A stretch of 64,000 nucleotides of DNA from Ficedula albicollis (GCF_000247815.1 NC_021692.1:4160961-4224960), one strand, 5' to 3'. Shown: positions 1 through 13,799, counted from the first letter of the stretch. Notes: generated from the letters alone by a model not told the origin. A program made the numbers and translations.

Positions 1-3000
1 CAGGAGGTGCTGGTGCTGGGTGAGTCAGGGTCTCAGGTCTTGTGCTTCCAACCCACCAAGGCTCCAGCCTGGACTCCCCACACCAGGGCTCCTCACTTCC
101 CTTTTAATCAAACTTCAAACCCAGGGTAACGACTTAAAAATCCGCAAAGGAAGCAGCCAAGGGAGACCTAAGGGCTTGTTTGATCTTTTTCTGAAAGGAG
201 AGTAGGAATCAATTCCTAACAGAAAATACATAAGGACAGCGCTGGAAGGAAAAGCCAGAGCAGGGCTGGGACCAGTCACAAGGGGTGAGTTTGTGCTCCC
301 AGGACATGTTTGGCACCTTGAGGGCAGCAGCCAAGCGGGTGGCATCACCAGGATGTGAGTTCAGCAGTCATTTCTGCTTGGACTGCGTGTGCAGGCAGGG
401 AAAGCTGTGAGGATGAGGCCAAGTGCCCCTGCTGGGGTGGGAGCCCTACCTGCTGGCAGGCATGTCCATACCACAGCCTTCCAAAAGCTGCTTCAGCAGG
501 AGCTGGGGCTGTGCGGAGGAGGAGGAGAAGGAGGAGGAGAAGGAACAGGAGGAGGAGGAAAAGGAGCAGGAGAAGGTGGAGGAGGGTAAAGCTCACGAAA
601 TGTTGATTCTTGCTGTCAGAGGGGTGCTGCGGGCGTGGGGCTGGCAGGGAAGCAGTGCCAGCTCCCCTGGCTGTCCTGAGCACATTCCCTGGGAGCTCCC
701 GTCTCCACCAGCACGAGCCTCCAGTGCTGCCTGGGGTGGTGCTTTTCAGTGCCAGGATTTAGAAGAATGAAATCTAAAAGCTGGCAAGAGACATGAAGGG
801 AAGTCGCTGCCTCCAACAATAACGGCATATTTCAGTAGCTGAATTGAGTGTGACCCTTCCTATGCAGCAGGTCAGCAAACAAAGCAGGGGATTAATTGCT
901 GCTGTCGATACATATCTCGGCAGCATCCAAACATTTATAACTGTGAGTTAGTGCCGTGGTCACACTGCTGGAGCTGGCGTGTCCAGGCCTGGCACTGCCG
1001 GCTTCTCCCGCTGCTCTCAGGGACATCGTCTGGGTCACTCCACTCTGCTTCCAGCCCCATGCTGCACTGTGCTCTGGTCTACTTCCAGAGCCAGACATGC
1101 TCAAAACAGGGTTTCCCCAAGCTGTTTTTGGCCTTGGACGGTCCTCCCTGCTTGCTGCATGCCCACAGCCCACAGCACCTCGGTGGCTGTCCCCACGTCA
1201 CCCTGCTAATGACAAGGCTTTCAGAAGGGGGTGGATAATAATCACAGCTCGCTGTTTCTCATGTTCTCCTCGGCTGGCAAACTCTGCCAGCAGCCTCAGC
1301 CGCTACGTCAGGAGCAGAAAAAGAGCAGAGATGGCTCAGCTGTGTGCTCTGAGTGGAGCTGTGGGCTGGGGAACAAGGACACTCCGGAGAGCACCGAGGG
1401 GAGCTGGGGGCTGAGCTGGCAGAGCTGCTCTGCTGCACTGGCAGCCCATCCTCATCCCTGTCCCCATCACTGCGAGGTGGCCTTGGCAGGGACAGGGACA
1501 GTAGGGAGCCCCGGGATGGGTCTGCATCCTGGAGAGGGGCTGCAGGCTTCAGGAAGACTGCTTGCCTTTGTTATTTCAATTCTGTGCCTTAGAGTGTATT
1601 ACTAATAGAGCCAAACAATATTGAACTGGAAAGGCCGTTTAATTATTTTTCAAAAATAGACCAGGGAAGGGCAGTAAATGGAAATACCAGTGAGCACGGA
1701 GCGCGGCGCCAGTCTCACAGCAACAAATGGGGCCCCGCTCTCAGGGCAAGTCAGCTGTGACTCCATCGAGCCACTCGACTGCAAATTATTCCTATCCTCT
1801 GGTGACCGTCGTCAAGAAATCACAAGCCCTTCTGCTCCTGAAAGAGCTCACAGACAGCTACAACGACCTGTTTGTATTCATGTATTCAACACGGGGATTA
1901 TTAATTAATACGCTTTATTGGTTTTGTTAAAATCACCCGGGCTAATTTTAGGGGGGATTTTGGCAATATCGTTGCATTAAGGGCAAATAACCTGGAACTA
2001 AGGGGTTGGTTTTGTGAATGTGGATATTAATGCCTCTCCTGGAGCAGTGCTGTGGTGGGGACACGAGGCATTAATGGTCCCATTATGCTGAGTTTCACAA
2101 ATAGCATGTTGCCCTCATGGAGGGGATTTAATGGCTTGGTGCAATAACAGGCTAAAAGCTGGCAAGGGTAAGATAATGGACTGTAAAAAAAAATACATGT
2201 TTATTGACACTTTTCCTCATTCTTTGGATTTCTGGAGGGTGAATCTCCTCGGTGTGCCACGTGACGCTGCGTGGAAAGATGCTGGCATAGGATGAGATTC
2301 TCCTCCAGTGGCTGGGGCAGGTGGCAAGGGCCTGGCACGTGGTCCCTCTGAGCTGCACTTCTCAGGCATGACCCAGCTGGGAAGCCATGGCAAACTCTCC
2401 CATGTGACACCGAGTGGGGCAGTGAGCCCCTGACTAAGATCAGATGGATGTACTCCACAAACTGGGGGGCACAGCTCAGACCCCTGCACATGAGGGATGA
2501 TTGCCCATCTCCACAGGAAGGGCAGCTCCTGATCCCATTTTCCTTTCCCCTGCACACCCAGAGAGGTGGGCAGCAACTTCAGCCCTGTTGGCAGCCAAAA
2601 TCTGGCTGGCACCTCCCTGCAAGCACCAGCTGATGCTGAGGAGAGGCAGCCCTGGGAGCTTGTGCAATCAGTGTTGCAGCACAGGCTTTAAACACCAACT
2701 TAATGGAGAGGCTGTGACACCGCTGGCTCCAGGTCCTCAGAGCCACTTGATCATCTTCTTGCCAAAACACGGAGCCTCCCAAATCACACTGCTGTGGGCG
2801 AGGAGATAAAATCCCCACTAAAGATGCCACAATCTGGAACCCTCTCATCTCTCCTGCACAATGAGATGTCACCACTTGGCCTCTGAAGCTCAAGATGCAT
2901 TTTCCAGAATTATCCAGAATGAAGTTTTTCTTAAAGTCCCAGTGCCTGGACATATTTCCTAACCCATCCATGGAGTCTTCCACCACTGAGGTCCAATTGC

Positions 3001-3960
3001 AGACAAGGGTGTGTTTGTCTTCACCTTCTGAACATGGGGTTATGAGAGAAAGAAATCACTTGGCTGCTTCCCCAAGAAAGAAAATGCTCTCCCAGGGCTC
3101 CCCTGGTCCTGACAGCTCTGGTTCCAGGGCTGGCAGCTGTGGTGGGGCATCAGAGCAGCCCAGAGCCGTGCAATGTGATACACACCAAGGGGTGGGAGAT
3201 GTCTGTGGAGACCCAGACAGTCGGTGATACGGCACTTGTGATGATTGTTCTGCCTGGAATCTCATGCATGGGTAATTATTACTCTCATAATTCCATTATT
3301 CACAGTTGTGATAGGTGGTTTCACCTCTATTTCTCTCTCACACACAAAACCCCTTATTAGCATTCCCTGCAGTGAGAGTATTCCCCACCCTGCAGCCAAA
3401 ACAAGCCAGGAGCAGGCTGGTGCACAAGATCACTGTGTCACTGTTGCCCTTCTGGCTCCCGTCTCCCATCCCTGCTCTGGGGCCAAAAATGGTGTCAGTG
3501 CAGGGCCACAGCACAGCTGTGGGACATGTGTCCCTTCCCAGGGAACCAGCAGCTCCCCTCCACCTGTCACTGCTCCCTGCTCCAGACCACTCCAAGCCAT
3601 TCGATTTTGAGCCTTTGATCTGCTTCCAAAAAAATATAAAAAAAGGAAAACTTTCACTTAGCCTTTCTTATGATCCATAAAACCCTGCTGGAGGCTGAGA
3701 CAGCTGCTGGTATAAAAAAGTTACATTAGGGAAGGAGAACTTATTGCTGCTGCACGGGATGCCTGGGACTATGGATGTCTGTGACTGTGCAAGTGCTGGG
3801 CTGCTACTGCTGGAATAGAACACTGCTGCTGCTGCTGCCATCCCCAGATGTGCTCCCAGAACATCATGTGCCAGCAGGGCTGGGTGTCTTGGGACTGCAA
3901 TGGCACTCGAGGGTTTCTGACTCCCTGGCTGAGATGTCCAGGGCTGTCAGCACAGTCAGT
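1..3960. other. Gene-poor intergenic DNA, no supported gene
   Basis: Short open frames occur on both strands, but none shows splice sites, codon structure or similarity to a family I recognise. The stretch holds a purine tract near 515-588 and an AT-rich part from about 1575 to 2130 that is dense in TAATTA/ATTAAT words. In human the region beyond C1orf174 toward AJAP1 is a large gene desert, and this fits that position. No RNA gene was recognised. Confidence 0.6.
515..588. repeat. Purine (GGA/GAA) low-complexity tract
   Basis: About 74 bases of almost pure A/G on the + strand, built from GGAGGA and GGAGAAG words. It produces glutamate/glycine-rich frames on + and leucine-rich frames on -, which are compositional and not coding. 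It is a mirror-like polypurine stretch able to adopt triplex DNA in principle. Confidence 0.8.
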
Positions 3961-3963
3961 GCA

Positions 3964-4035
3964 GAATCACAGACTCACAGAATAATTTATTTTGGAAAAA
4001 GCCTCCAAGACCATTGAGTCTTTTCCCCATCTGGA
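3964..4035 (-). mobile_element. Short CR1/LTR-like 3'-end fragment
   Basis: Contains the avian repeat signature of AATCACAGA words followed by TTTTGGAAAAAGCCTCCAAGACCATTGAGTC-type sequence (given here only as a description of the class). This matches the reversed 3' end of CR1 or of the related songbird LTRs that share it. Too short to assign to a subfamily. Confidence 0.55.
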
Positions 4036-7000
4036 AGAGAAGGGGAAAAGAGCGGCTGTGTGAAGGCTGAAGGAGAATCGTCCCACCCACCTGAGTGGGC
4101 TGGAGGTGATGCTGGGCAAGGCTACATGCAGCTCAAAAAGAGTCTCTGCAGCCCTCCCCATTCAAATTGGGGCAGTCAGCAGTCCCCAAACTCACATCCA
4201 CGATCCATCACTTTGTTTTTCCTCCTGGCAGCTGCAGAGGGGGAGGCATAAGGTAGGAGGAAGGGGTGAGTGGAAGACTAATTGCAGCTATACCTGGGGA
4301 CCTTGGGCGCTGCAGGTATTTCAGATGGAAAAAAGTAATTTTCAACAGCAAATTGGTAACTGGCTCCTTAATGTCAGCCTTCAGCTCCAGAAAGAACAGC
4401 CACCTGTGGTTATGTCTTGGCATGGTGTGCCAGGCAGGGAGCAGCACAAGCCCATGAAGCAGGGCAGGAGCAGGAGCAGGACTAGGAGCAAAGGACAAGG
4501 ACAGGGTCCTGTCATTACTGCAGCCCCTGTGATGAAGCTCGCAGGGGCCCGTGAGATGCTCAGGAGGCCTCGATGCAACAGTTTAACAGCAGTGTTTAAG
4601 AAGAGGAGTTGCCATGGCAACTGCTACCCGGGATTTTGTGTCCTGGTACAGGAGATGCTGGCGCTGCGTGTGCCCGGCTGTCACACTTTGGTGCCCTGAG
4701 CCAGCCTGTGGCACCCGCAGTGTCCCTCGCTGGGGTTTCTCCTGAGGTCTCTGCTCCAGAGGCTCCGAGCCATGCTGGGCTCTTGTGCCAGCTCTGCTTT
4801 CCTCTACAAACACTTCCTTGCCCTCCCAGCTCCCCAGATGAGCACAGCAGGAAGAAGTTTACACTCTTCAGGACACGGTTTTCCCCCTCAAGCAGCATAT
4901 GTGGGGGTCCTCAGGTGCTGCTTTCAGCACAGGGCACGTGGTGACACCAAGGCAGAGGGTTATTCCCCATTTGGAGTTACCTTGTGAGCTGTGTTAACAG
5001 TTTAGCTGCTAACTAAGACTAGATCTCTGGTAGTAATAAAAGCAGTCCCTTGGTGGGTGGGTTTTGGCATTTCATCTCGATTCTAAAATGAATAATTTAT
5101 ACAAGGCTTTATTGGAGCCCAGAGTTATACAATAAATGTTCCATGCAAACACGCTCACATATTTCAATGTTAGTATCTCTCCAGTGAATTTGCCTGGCAG
5201 GCCAAGCCAGGCTGGGATTGCCACATTGCTTATTTACGTAAAATATCATAATCTCACTTTTATTTGCATTTCTGAAGTGCCATTAGGGTGATTTGGAACA
5301 TATGAGCCCAGCCAGTCGATCGCAGCTGCAGCTTCTGGGCCAGGGTAGGAATGACTTTCAGGCCTCCATGGCCAAGAGTAGGAGTGGGTTTTGGCAAGCT
5401 GGTGCTGCAGGGAGGCAGAACCCACGGGGTGAATTTCAGGGCACAGGGAATGAGCATTTGGGGGTTTTTAGGGGTGGTGTGTTTGCATGGGCTGAGCAGA
5501 TGGAGATGGGAACAGTGTGTGTCACTGGGGGCTGCTGCCTGAGCCTCCTCCTGTCCTGCTTTGGGGAATGAAGCCCTACAGGCAGGTTAAATCAAAGGCA
5601 GTTCTTGAAAGAGAAGGGTGGCAGCTTTCAGCAGCGATGGTCTGCAACCCACCCCTCCCCAAACCAACCCTTGAGGGATTTCTTCCTTTCTCAGTGAGGT
5701 GAAATAGAACCCATTTCCAATGATTTTGTTGCTTAAAACCCAGTTGTATCCTCCAGAGACTAATTACCTTCTCCCTGCATTTGCATCGTTTACATTCAAG
5801 TCAGTTTAAGGGATGTGTCATGTTTTGGAAAGAGATGAGAAACTCAGAGGCAAAAATGTTCTCAAGAAGCAAAGGACTGGGGAGGAAGATGTGGGAACAG
5901 GCATGTTGTGAGTGCAGCCATTCCGGGAGGGTGGGAGCCCTCAGGACGGGCTCAGGACGGGGACAGGGGAGGTGGAGGAGGGTGAGTGTCCCTGAGAGGA
6001 GCCCTTGCACCGCTCCAGCCGCACAGGAGGATTCTCCAGCGGGAGCGGAGGCGTGCGGCCGGCGCTCCCCCGCATCCCTCGGCAGGAGCTGCCAAGCAGC
6101 AGCCTGGCGGTGCGGTGCCTGGCTGATCCCGTCTGGCTCCCGCATGGAGCTGCTCTCACAGCACAGAGGCAGCTTTGAGACAGGCTGAGATATTTCCAAG
6201 TTGCTGCTCTGTGCTCTGCTGCCCTCAGCCACGCCGGCTGCTGCCGGGGCTCTCTGACATTCTCTGTGAGATGGGGGTCTCGTCCGAGCTCAAGGATGTG
6301 CAGAGGGAGGAGGGGATGGTCCCCATGTGGGGAGGAGGGGATGGTCACCCCCCCGCAGCTATGGACATGACCCCTGCTCCGTTCTGCTCCAAAGCAAGGA
6401 TTCTCCAGGCGTCTGTGCCTGCCATTCAAACCTCCAAACTTCCTCCATTGTCATCTGTTTTTCTTCCATCTGCAAATTCTACCTGGAGCCGATGATCCAG
6501 ATTAGAGCTTTCCTTGCTCATAGAGTGAGGGCTTTGCAGAGCAAAAGTGGCAGGACTGTCCCCTACTATGCTCAGCAGCCCCCCAGAGACACTGCAGCTC
6601 TGCTCCTCCTGGCTATTGTGGCTCAGGGGAATGGGAACTTCAAATGTCAATGGGTGAGCTGGATGGCAGAGATTCCAATGAAAAGCAGAAATGGTTGTTT
6701 GAGAAAATTAATTGAATTTATTTGACAAATACTTGCAGATCCAGGGAGCAAGTGCACACATACCTGGAAGAATTGCTTCAAAGAAAGTCTATTGTGCTGC
6801 TGCTGCTAGTTCTGCTCCTTTTTCATTTTTTTTATTTTTTTTTTCTCCTGGAACTGTTCTGAGCCAGAGAGCTGGTGACAGAGGAGTGCATTTCATCCAC
6901 AGCCAACCCAGCAGCACACGGCCTATTCCGGAGGATCTCCACAGGCCATCATTGTCTGGCCCTGCCGCTGTCTGGGCAAATTTAGCACATAGCCAGTGGG

Positions 7001-7716
7001 CTGCTTTAATAGGAGTGCTGCGATTTCAGGAGAGCTGAAAATTTATATTCCCCTGTAATTGCCACAGCACACCTTAGTGCTGCTGCTGTAGCAGGAAAAT
7101 GGTTCTCCCCAGTGCACCGGGGACTCAGCAGAGATGCTGGTACAAACAGGATAATGAATGCTAAGGTACTTCGTGTGTCGCACAGACTGAACTTAAATAT
7201 TGAGCAGCATTCCTGAAAGAGCCACATCCCCTCCTTGGAGAGGGACTGAATGTTATCTTAAACCTAGGGAGCGTTTTGCCCTCTGCACACTGGGATTTGC
7301 ACTGGGACCTCACTTCAGTGATAATAAGAGTTTAGAACACATCTTAATGCACTGCGTCCCTCATATCTCTTGTCTAAGTAAAATGAGTTTGAATTTTTCA
7401 TTTTAATTGCAGACTTGTGACCTGGAATAGACATTCTTGTACTGAAAAGCATCCTCTTTTAGATCTGCTCCTTGGGGCATACAGTGACACAGGCACCCCG
7501 TGTCAGGCACTGCCTGTCAGAGCACAGCTGGATCCCCATGGTGGGCACAGCTCTGCAGGCGCTTCAGCCAGGCAGAACAGCTCAGGAAAGCCTCGAGCCT
7601 CAGGAATGGCTCCCCTTCTCTGGACAGGCAGATTCCAGCAGGGTGTTTTGCTCCATGACTGACTACTGAGCTTGGAACAGCATTGTCAGAGCCCAACTGA
7701 CCCCAGCTCAGATGAG
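4036..7716. other. Intergenic DNA, no supported gene
   Basis: No reading frame here has credible coding structure. Two GC-rich patches (about 4450-4510, AGGAGC words, and 5930-6130) and an AT-rich stretch at 5070-5260 are the only compositional features. The AT-rich stretch has mixed, non-repetitive sequence and could be a conserved non-coding element, which cannot be tested here. Confidence 0.55.
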
Positions 7717-8330
7717 TCACAGAACCCCAGGATGGTTTGTGTTGGAAGCTCGTCTTGCTCCAACACCCTGATGTGGGCAGGGACACCTTCCACTATCCCA
7801 GGTTGCTCCCAGCCCCATCCAACCTGGCCTTGGACTCTTCTAGGGATCCAGGGGCAGCCTCAGCTTCTCTGGGCAACCTCTGCCAGGGCCTCACCACCCT
7901 CACAGGGAAGAATTTTTTCCTATTATCCCATCTAACTATGCTCTCTATCAATGTGAAGCAATTCCTCCTTTGTCCTGTCACTCCAGGTCCTTTTAAACAG
8001 TTTCTCTCCATCTTTCTTGTCAGCTCCCTTCAGGTACTGGAAGGCCACAATTAGGTCATCCCAAAGCCTTTTCCAGGGCCTCACCACCCTCACAGGGAAG
8101 AATTTTTTCCTATTATCCCATCTAACTATGCTCTCTATCAATGTGAAGCAATTCCTCCTTTGTCCTGTCACTCCAGGTCCTTTTAAACAGTTTCTCTCCA
8201 TCTTTCTTGTCAGCTCCCTTCAGGTACTGGAAGGCCACAATTAGGTCATCCCAAAGCCTTTTTTTTCCAGGCTGAACAATCCCAATTCTCTCACCCTTTC
8301 CTCAGAGGAGAGGTGCTCCATCTCCAGTGG
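7717..8330 (-). mobile_element. CR1 LINE 3' fragment with an internal tandem duplication
   Basis: Read on the minus strand, the order is the usual CR1 tail: the part encoding the 'tgtgagggtggtgaggccctgg' class of sequence, then the 'cccctggatccctgg...tccaaggccaggttgga' class, ending in the 3' CCATCCTGGGGTTCTGTGA-like terminus near 7717. On the + strand a 190-bp block (7883-8072) is repeated immediately (8073-8262). The copies look identical by eye until the second runs into a longer T tract. The unduplicated part continues to about 8330. Confidence 0.85.
7883..8262. repeat. 190-bp direct tandem duplication within a CR1
   Basis: Two adjacent copies, 7883-8072 and 8073-8262, start with CCAGGGCCTCACCACC and end with CATCCCAAAGCCTTTT. 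The junction lies at a TTTTCCAGG sequence that is present once more in expanded form after copy 2, so replication slippage or unequal exchange between short CCAGG/TTTTCCAGG matches is a simple origin. An assembly duplication is also possible. Confidence 0.9.
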
Positions 8331-11300
8331 GGAGCAGTAAAACTCCTGCAAGCTCAATGGCACCAAGCCTGGGGATTCCCCAACCCAGGCCAGCCCCTGA
8401 CCAGCTGTACCATGTTGGCCAGTTCCTCATATCCCTTGGGATCACATTCCCTGGCCTCAAAAGTGAGCTCAGGAGTTTGGCTGCTGCTGCTTCCCTGTGA
8501 GAGTCCTTAAAGTCACTTCTTTACTGAAATAAGAAGTTATCTCTAACCCTGTAGGGATTTGGCAAAGATGCTGGCACGAAAATAGTTTGTAATGAGCTTT
8601 AAGACATATTAATGAAGAGAAGTATAATTATTATTACCGAGTTCAATTACAGCCCTTGGATTACAAATATTCTCCCACAATCCCTCAGGAAAGCAATGCA
8701 TCTTGTCTCCGCAATTAAATAAACTGTGTATTGAGGGGAGGGAAGAGGATTAAACTACAGAAGAAAGAATTGCTTCAACTTGACTGTGGTGGCCCCTCTC
8801 CTCATCCTGTTTTGAGGAGAGAATCCTCACTCAGCACAGCCCAATGGTGATAAAATATTCCTTGAGAAACTGGTGGTTGGCTTCCTTCCAAAGTCTCCAG
8901 CATCTGTAATGCAGCAGTGGCCATGCTAGTGGAATCTAATAAACTCCTTTCTGCAGTACTTATGAAAGTGCACACCTGTACAGTTCTGCTGCCCAAAGAT
9001 GCAACCTCGGCACTCTTAAGGGTTTTTTCCTTCCATGGTTACTGAGCGTGGAGACAAAACCGAGGAATGTGCCTGTTCCCCGTGCAGGAATGTGACCGAA
9101 AGCACAAAGCCCTGAGAACTGCAGAGCTGCAAGTGCAGAGATCGCCGTGGGTCAAGCGCAGGGAAGCTGCACACGGAGTGAGGGAAGCTCCACCTTGGCA
9201 ACACAGCAGGAACATAAAAACAATGCTGTCCCCAGGGAATAGTGAGATCCAGGGGCTGCTCCAGCCTGCTGACTTCTTGGCTGGAGCAGTTTGTCTCTGG
9301 AGAACTTAGAGGGGAGGAGAAGCTGCAGTTCAGCTGTGTGTGAGTAACAAGGGGCACTGCACTTTTTTCCCTTGCTGGAAGAAATCCATTATAGAGAGGA
9401 TCACCCTGCTATGGATGCTGGCTGGCACAGGGCCAGGCTGACTGCCAGGGCCAGAGCAGCTCTGCTGGCTTTGATGCTGGTGGAGAAGAGCCTGACAGTG
9501 GTGGAAGAGCCTGGAAGGTGGAATGGGCAGTGCAGGTGGGACAGGAGGTCTGGGAGGAGGGACAGGAGGTCCACAGTTGACTGTACTGCTGTCTCTGGCC
9601 CCTGGAACAGTGCAGGATGCTCCAAGCTGGCCAGAGCAGGGGTTAGTACTTTCTCTCTCTCTCACCCCTAAAATCTATCCTGAAATACTTTTGATACCAA
9701 AATGCACCAAGTTAAGCACAGAGCAGAAGTCTCTGGTGATGTGGCTGGGTTTGGCAGGACATGGACAAGCAATGACAAACCTTAGCATGTGGATGGGCAT
9801 GGACACCGTGCCAGTTGTGCACAGGTAAGTTACCCACCAGCTTCCTGGGTACTGCCTAGGAACTTGGTTTACTTCCTTTCCTATTAAACAGGATAACAAA
9901 AGCACAGCCACACAGTGTAGCAGATGCTGCTTAAACAGTGCTATTGTCTGCAGACGAAGCAGGGCCAACGCTTGTTTCAATTCCCTCAGAACCGTCTCTC
10001 TGAATGGGTTTCTTGTGCACCTGATTGTTGTTCAATCTCTCCTGTCCAACGTGGTGTACACACGGTTCCGGGGCTCGCTTTTGATCGTGCTGGCTGCAGG
10101 ACACTTGTTCCTCCTGTGAACCCTGCTCCTTTGTTCCTGTGAGTGTGCCACCCACGGGGAAACCTTTGTCCAAATAATCTCAGATTCCCTGAAGAGCGAG
10201 AGCTGCCAGCTTTGCTTTCTAGTTGAAGTGACAGCAAGGAACATATAGATTTATTCTTCTATTCACTGGTGGCTTTCTATTCGTGTGTCCTCGCATCAAA
10301 TCAAAGTGTCAAAACAACATCCCCGGCACTCCACTGGCAGCTCCTGCCCACCAGACAGACATGTGAGGAGCAGGTATTTTTAGCTGAAAAGGATAACCAG
10401 CAAGGGTCGTGTAGTGAAAAAAATGACCCACGACAATGGTGAGAAGAAACCAAGGCACTTCTACTGGCACCTGGGAGGATTGGTATTACACCAGTCACCC
10501 CTCTGCCCTGGGAAGAAGTACAGAAAGGGACAGGAAAATGTGGCACTCAAGTTTCTGGCTCTGTGACAGTGTTATTAGAATGCTCTGAGGCTTAAACCCT
10601 CTTCCTGGGCGGTTTTTAATTCTGTGTTAAGCATTAAGCACTATCAGTGCATGCAGAAAAGAGCCCTAGAAATGCGCTGCTTGAGCAGGAGTGCCCAGCT
10701 GAAGTCTTTCTCCACTTACATGATTAATCTGTCTCTGAAGAGCAGCTATTACACACTGGGACGGTGTCTGGACAGTTGTGTGACATCTTCTGTGCAGGAT
10801 GCAAGCAGTGTGGATGACAAAGGCATGCAGCCAGCCCTGTGGAGAGGTGGGAGATGACTCAGAGCTGTGGCATCGTGTAATGGAGCTGCTCCTGAAAAAC
10901 CTGCTTCAAAAGAGTCGGGACACAGGAGATCAGCAGCGATGCTTGATGGAGGCAATACCTGCTGTAGGAAATACTTAAGCAGATTGTAATGAGGATGTGG
11001 GTTCATTACCAGAGCCTCCCAGGGCTGATAACAGAGACACTCCTGTTGCACTGCAGTCCCCAGTCGGAAGGAATGTGTAAGAGCGTGGCGCTCTGGGCCA
11101 CTGGAGCTGCTGTCCTACTGTGATTCCTACCAATGGAACAATATTGCTTGCTGTTGCATGAACAGAACATGTCTCCTCTGATTGTTTTTTCCTGCTCTTT
11201 TGAAGACAGATACTGTCTGAGGATCCTCACTGGTAGAAGGTCCTCTCTGAGGTGCAGTTACAGCTCTTTGCACGTAACCTCTGGCACTGGGAACTTCTGG

Positions 11301-13315
11301 GAACTGGAAACTGGAGCGGTAAAAAGAAATAAATCCAAGTGGGGATCTTTTGGCACAGAGTTTGCTCCGGTTCAGAAAGAAGTCGTGAGAGTGGACAAGA
11401 GACTGACCTCAACAGCCTGTTCCATGGCCCTGCTCCAGGGTGTTTCAGCTGTAATTATCCCCTTTTTAATTCAGGGAGCTACTGAACTGTGATGAGATTC
11501 CTGGAGTGGCTTAAACTCCCCCTCCTGTACCAGGGAAAGAGACACCTCTTCAGGAAAATGCTGATGGCTTCTTGCTCTGCTGAGAAAATACCACCTGGCT
11601 CAGCTGCCTTTACCATCTCAGGTACTCATCCATGGACATGTGACTTTGCTTGGACCAGCTCTGTACTGGGAGATTTCCTCTGTCCAAAAATTGGTGACTC
11701 TTAAATGCCAAGAATAAAATTGTTGAGGGGCTTTAAACTTTATGTATTCAATTATTGCAAGTAACAGAAAGTGAGCAAGAGTTAATTATGTGACAGGGAG
11801 AGGAAGTGCCACTGTGCAGCAATCCTTTCAAAGGCAAACAGAAATATTTATAGACTCAGGACTGCACAACTTGCCGCGCTCTCACTCGAGATGTGCTACA
11901 GATTCATGGGGCAGCACTTTCGAATGGGGCTCTGGTGTGGGCCACAGCTCTGCTGAAAGGTAGGTCTCACCTCAAACTGCGTTCAGAGGCAACTGCTAAT
12001 GAGAGAAAATCTGGTAGAGTATTGTTAAATCAGAATTTAAAAACATCCTGGTGATGTCCTCTTTTCAGTCCCTCGGTGGATTTCCCTTTCTGCATGGCTG
12101 GCAGAGTGGCTGTGAGTGCTTGCTGAGGTGACCCCAGCCCACACCACACCACCAGCTCTGTGGGGACAGTGGCCCTGCCCCTCCAGATTTGGGGCACACA
12201 CACAGCTTGTGCAGGTGCTCATTTCTTGGGTGATTTCCCACCACACCACGATATTTCTGTTCCATTCTGCCTTCCAAGCAGAGCTGCAAAGTGCAGAAGC
12301 TGGGAGAGGAGAAAACCACAGTCCTGAGATAAAACCCGATCAACGTCTGAAATTAGCCAGTCCGCAGCCACCCTCCTGTGGGACACTCCCTGTCCCCCCA
12401 CGCTGCTCCTGAGGGTTATCCTGTGCAGAACCAGCCTTGGTGGGCACAGCCTTGGCTGTGTGCTCTCCCACAGCTCTGGGCCTGGCCCGGGCTACTGTCT
12501 CTATTGTCAGGGACTGACTAATCCCGACGGGAGCAGGAAGAATCTGCTGTTACCTGCAGAGGACAGAAGGAAGGAGATTCATTCCCATCCCCAAAGCAAT
12601 CCCTGCAGGCAGGTTTTGAGTCAGATTTCCAATGATCTGCCTTTGGAGACCACCAATCAGGCTTTAAAGAAATCTTTATATTTTTAGCAGTAACATAATA
12701 GTGGTGGAAATTTAATAAAATTTACCATCAAATATTTATCCCATTACATTGGCTTAAGTAATTTAAGATGCTGAAGTCAACATGGTGGGTTTATATTTAA
12801 TAAGCCTTGTGTAAAACAGCCACTTCCATCCTTGTCAGGTATGTAGAGAAGACACTTGCATTCACTCAAAGAATTTTTATCTCTCTAAAGATATGGTGTT
12901 AAATAATGTACAACACTCACCAAAATGTTACCTGTCACTGGTGGAAAATCAGGCTGGGGCTCAGTGAGCCTGATGTTCACTGGCATGCAGGACAGAGGAA
13001 GGGCATTTGTTAATTATTATTATTTTAAATCTAGCTAAGCAAATTATGCTGAGAGCAGCCTGGGCTCAGCTTTTGGATGAAGTTCAGCCTTGCTGACTGC
13101 GGTGTTCCCAGCCTGTCCCTCTGACAGCTGGGCAGGGTGGCAATGCCAGGACCAGGCTCAGCTACCTGCAGGCAGGGGGGGCTGGAGGAAATGGGGAGAA
13201 GCTGTTTGTTCCTGACATCCCCTGTGCCAGCTGGGAGCAGAACACTCAGAGCTGCAGAACACAACTGCTCCAGCTCCCTGGGGTGCTCAGCAAAGCAACC
13301 AGGCAAAATCTGGGC
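8331..13315. other. Intergenic DNA, no supported gene
   Basis: Nothing here resembles a known exon. The interval 8540-8760 is AT-rich and non-repetitive, with several TAATTA/ATTAAT words, and 12660-13060 is similar. Both are plausible regulatory or conserved non-coding segments, but only an alignment to other birds could show it. Confidence 0.5.
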
Positions 13316-13700
13316 ATCTGTCCCACGGAGACAGGCTGGGAGAGCTGGAGGTATCCAGTCTGGAGAACAGGAAGTTCTGGGGAGACCTTAGAACTCCTTC
13401 CAGTGCCTAAGGGGCTCCAGGAGAGCTGGAGATGACAATGGACAAGGGCATGGAGTGACAGGACAAGGAGGCATGGCTTTAAACTAAAAGAAGGGAAATC
13501 CAGATTAGATTTTAGGGAGAAATTCTTCTCTGTGAGGGTGGTGAGGTCCTGTCACAGGGTACCCAGAGAAGCTGTGGCTGCCCCATCCCTGGAAGTGTCC
13601 AATGCCAGGTTGGACACAGCTTGGAGCAACGTGGTCTAGTGGAAGGTGTCTCTGCTCATGGCAAGGGGTCGGAACAGGACAAACCTGAATGTCCCTCCAA
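13316..13700 (+). mobile_element. CR1 LINE 3' fragment, sense orientation
   Basis: A typical CR1 tail on the + strand: the part around GAGACAGGCTGGGAGAGCTGG, then GAGTGACAGGACAAGGAGGC, then TTCTCTGTGAGGGTGGTGAG, then a GGAAGTGTCCAATGCCAGG segment and the TGTCTCTGCTCATGGCAAGG segment. The expected ATTCTGTGATTCT terminus is missing or diverged, so the 3' end is approximate. Confidence 0.85.
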
Positions 13701-13799
13701 CCACAACCATCCTGCGTGTCCCTGGTTTGGGCTCCTGGCAGGAGGGCATACAGGCTTGATGGGGGCTGAGCCTCTCCCACGAGAACCGGAGAGAACTCC

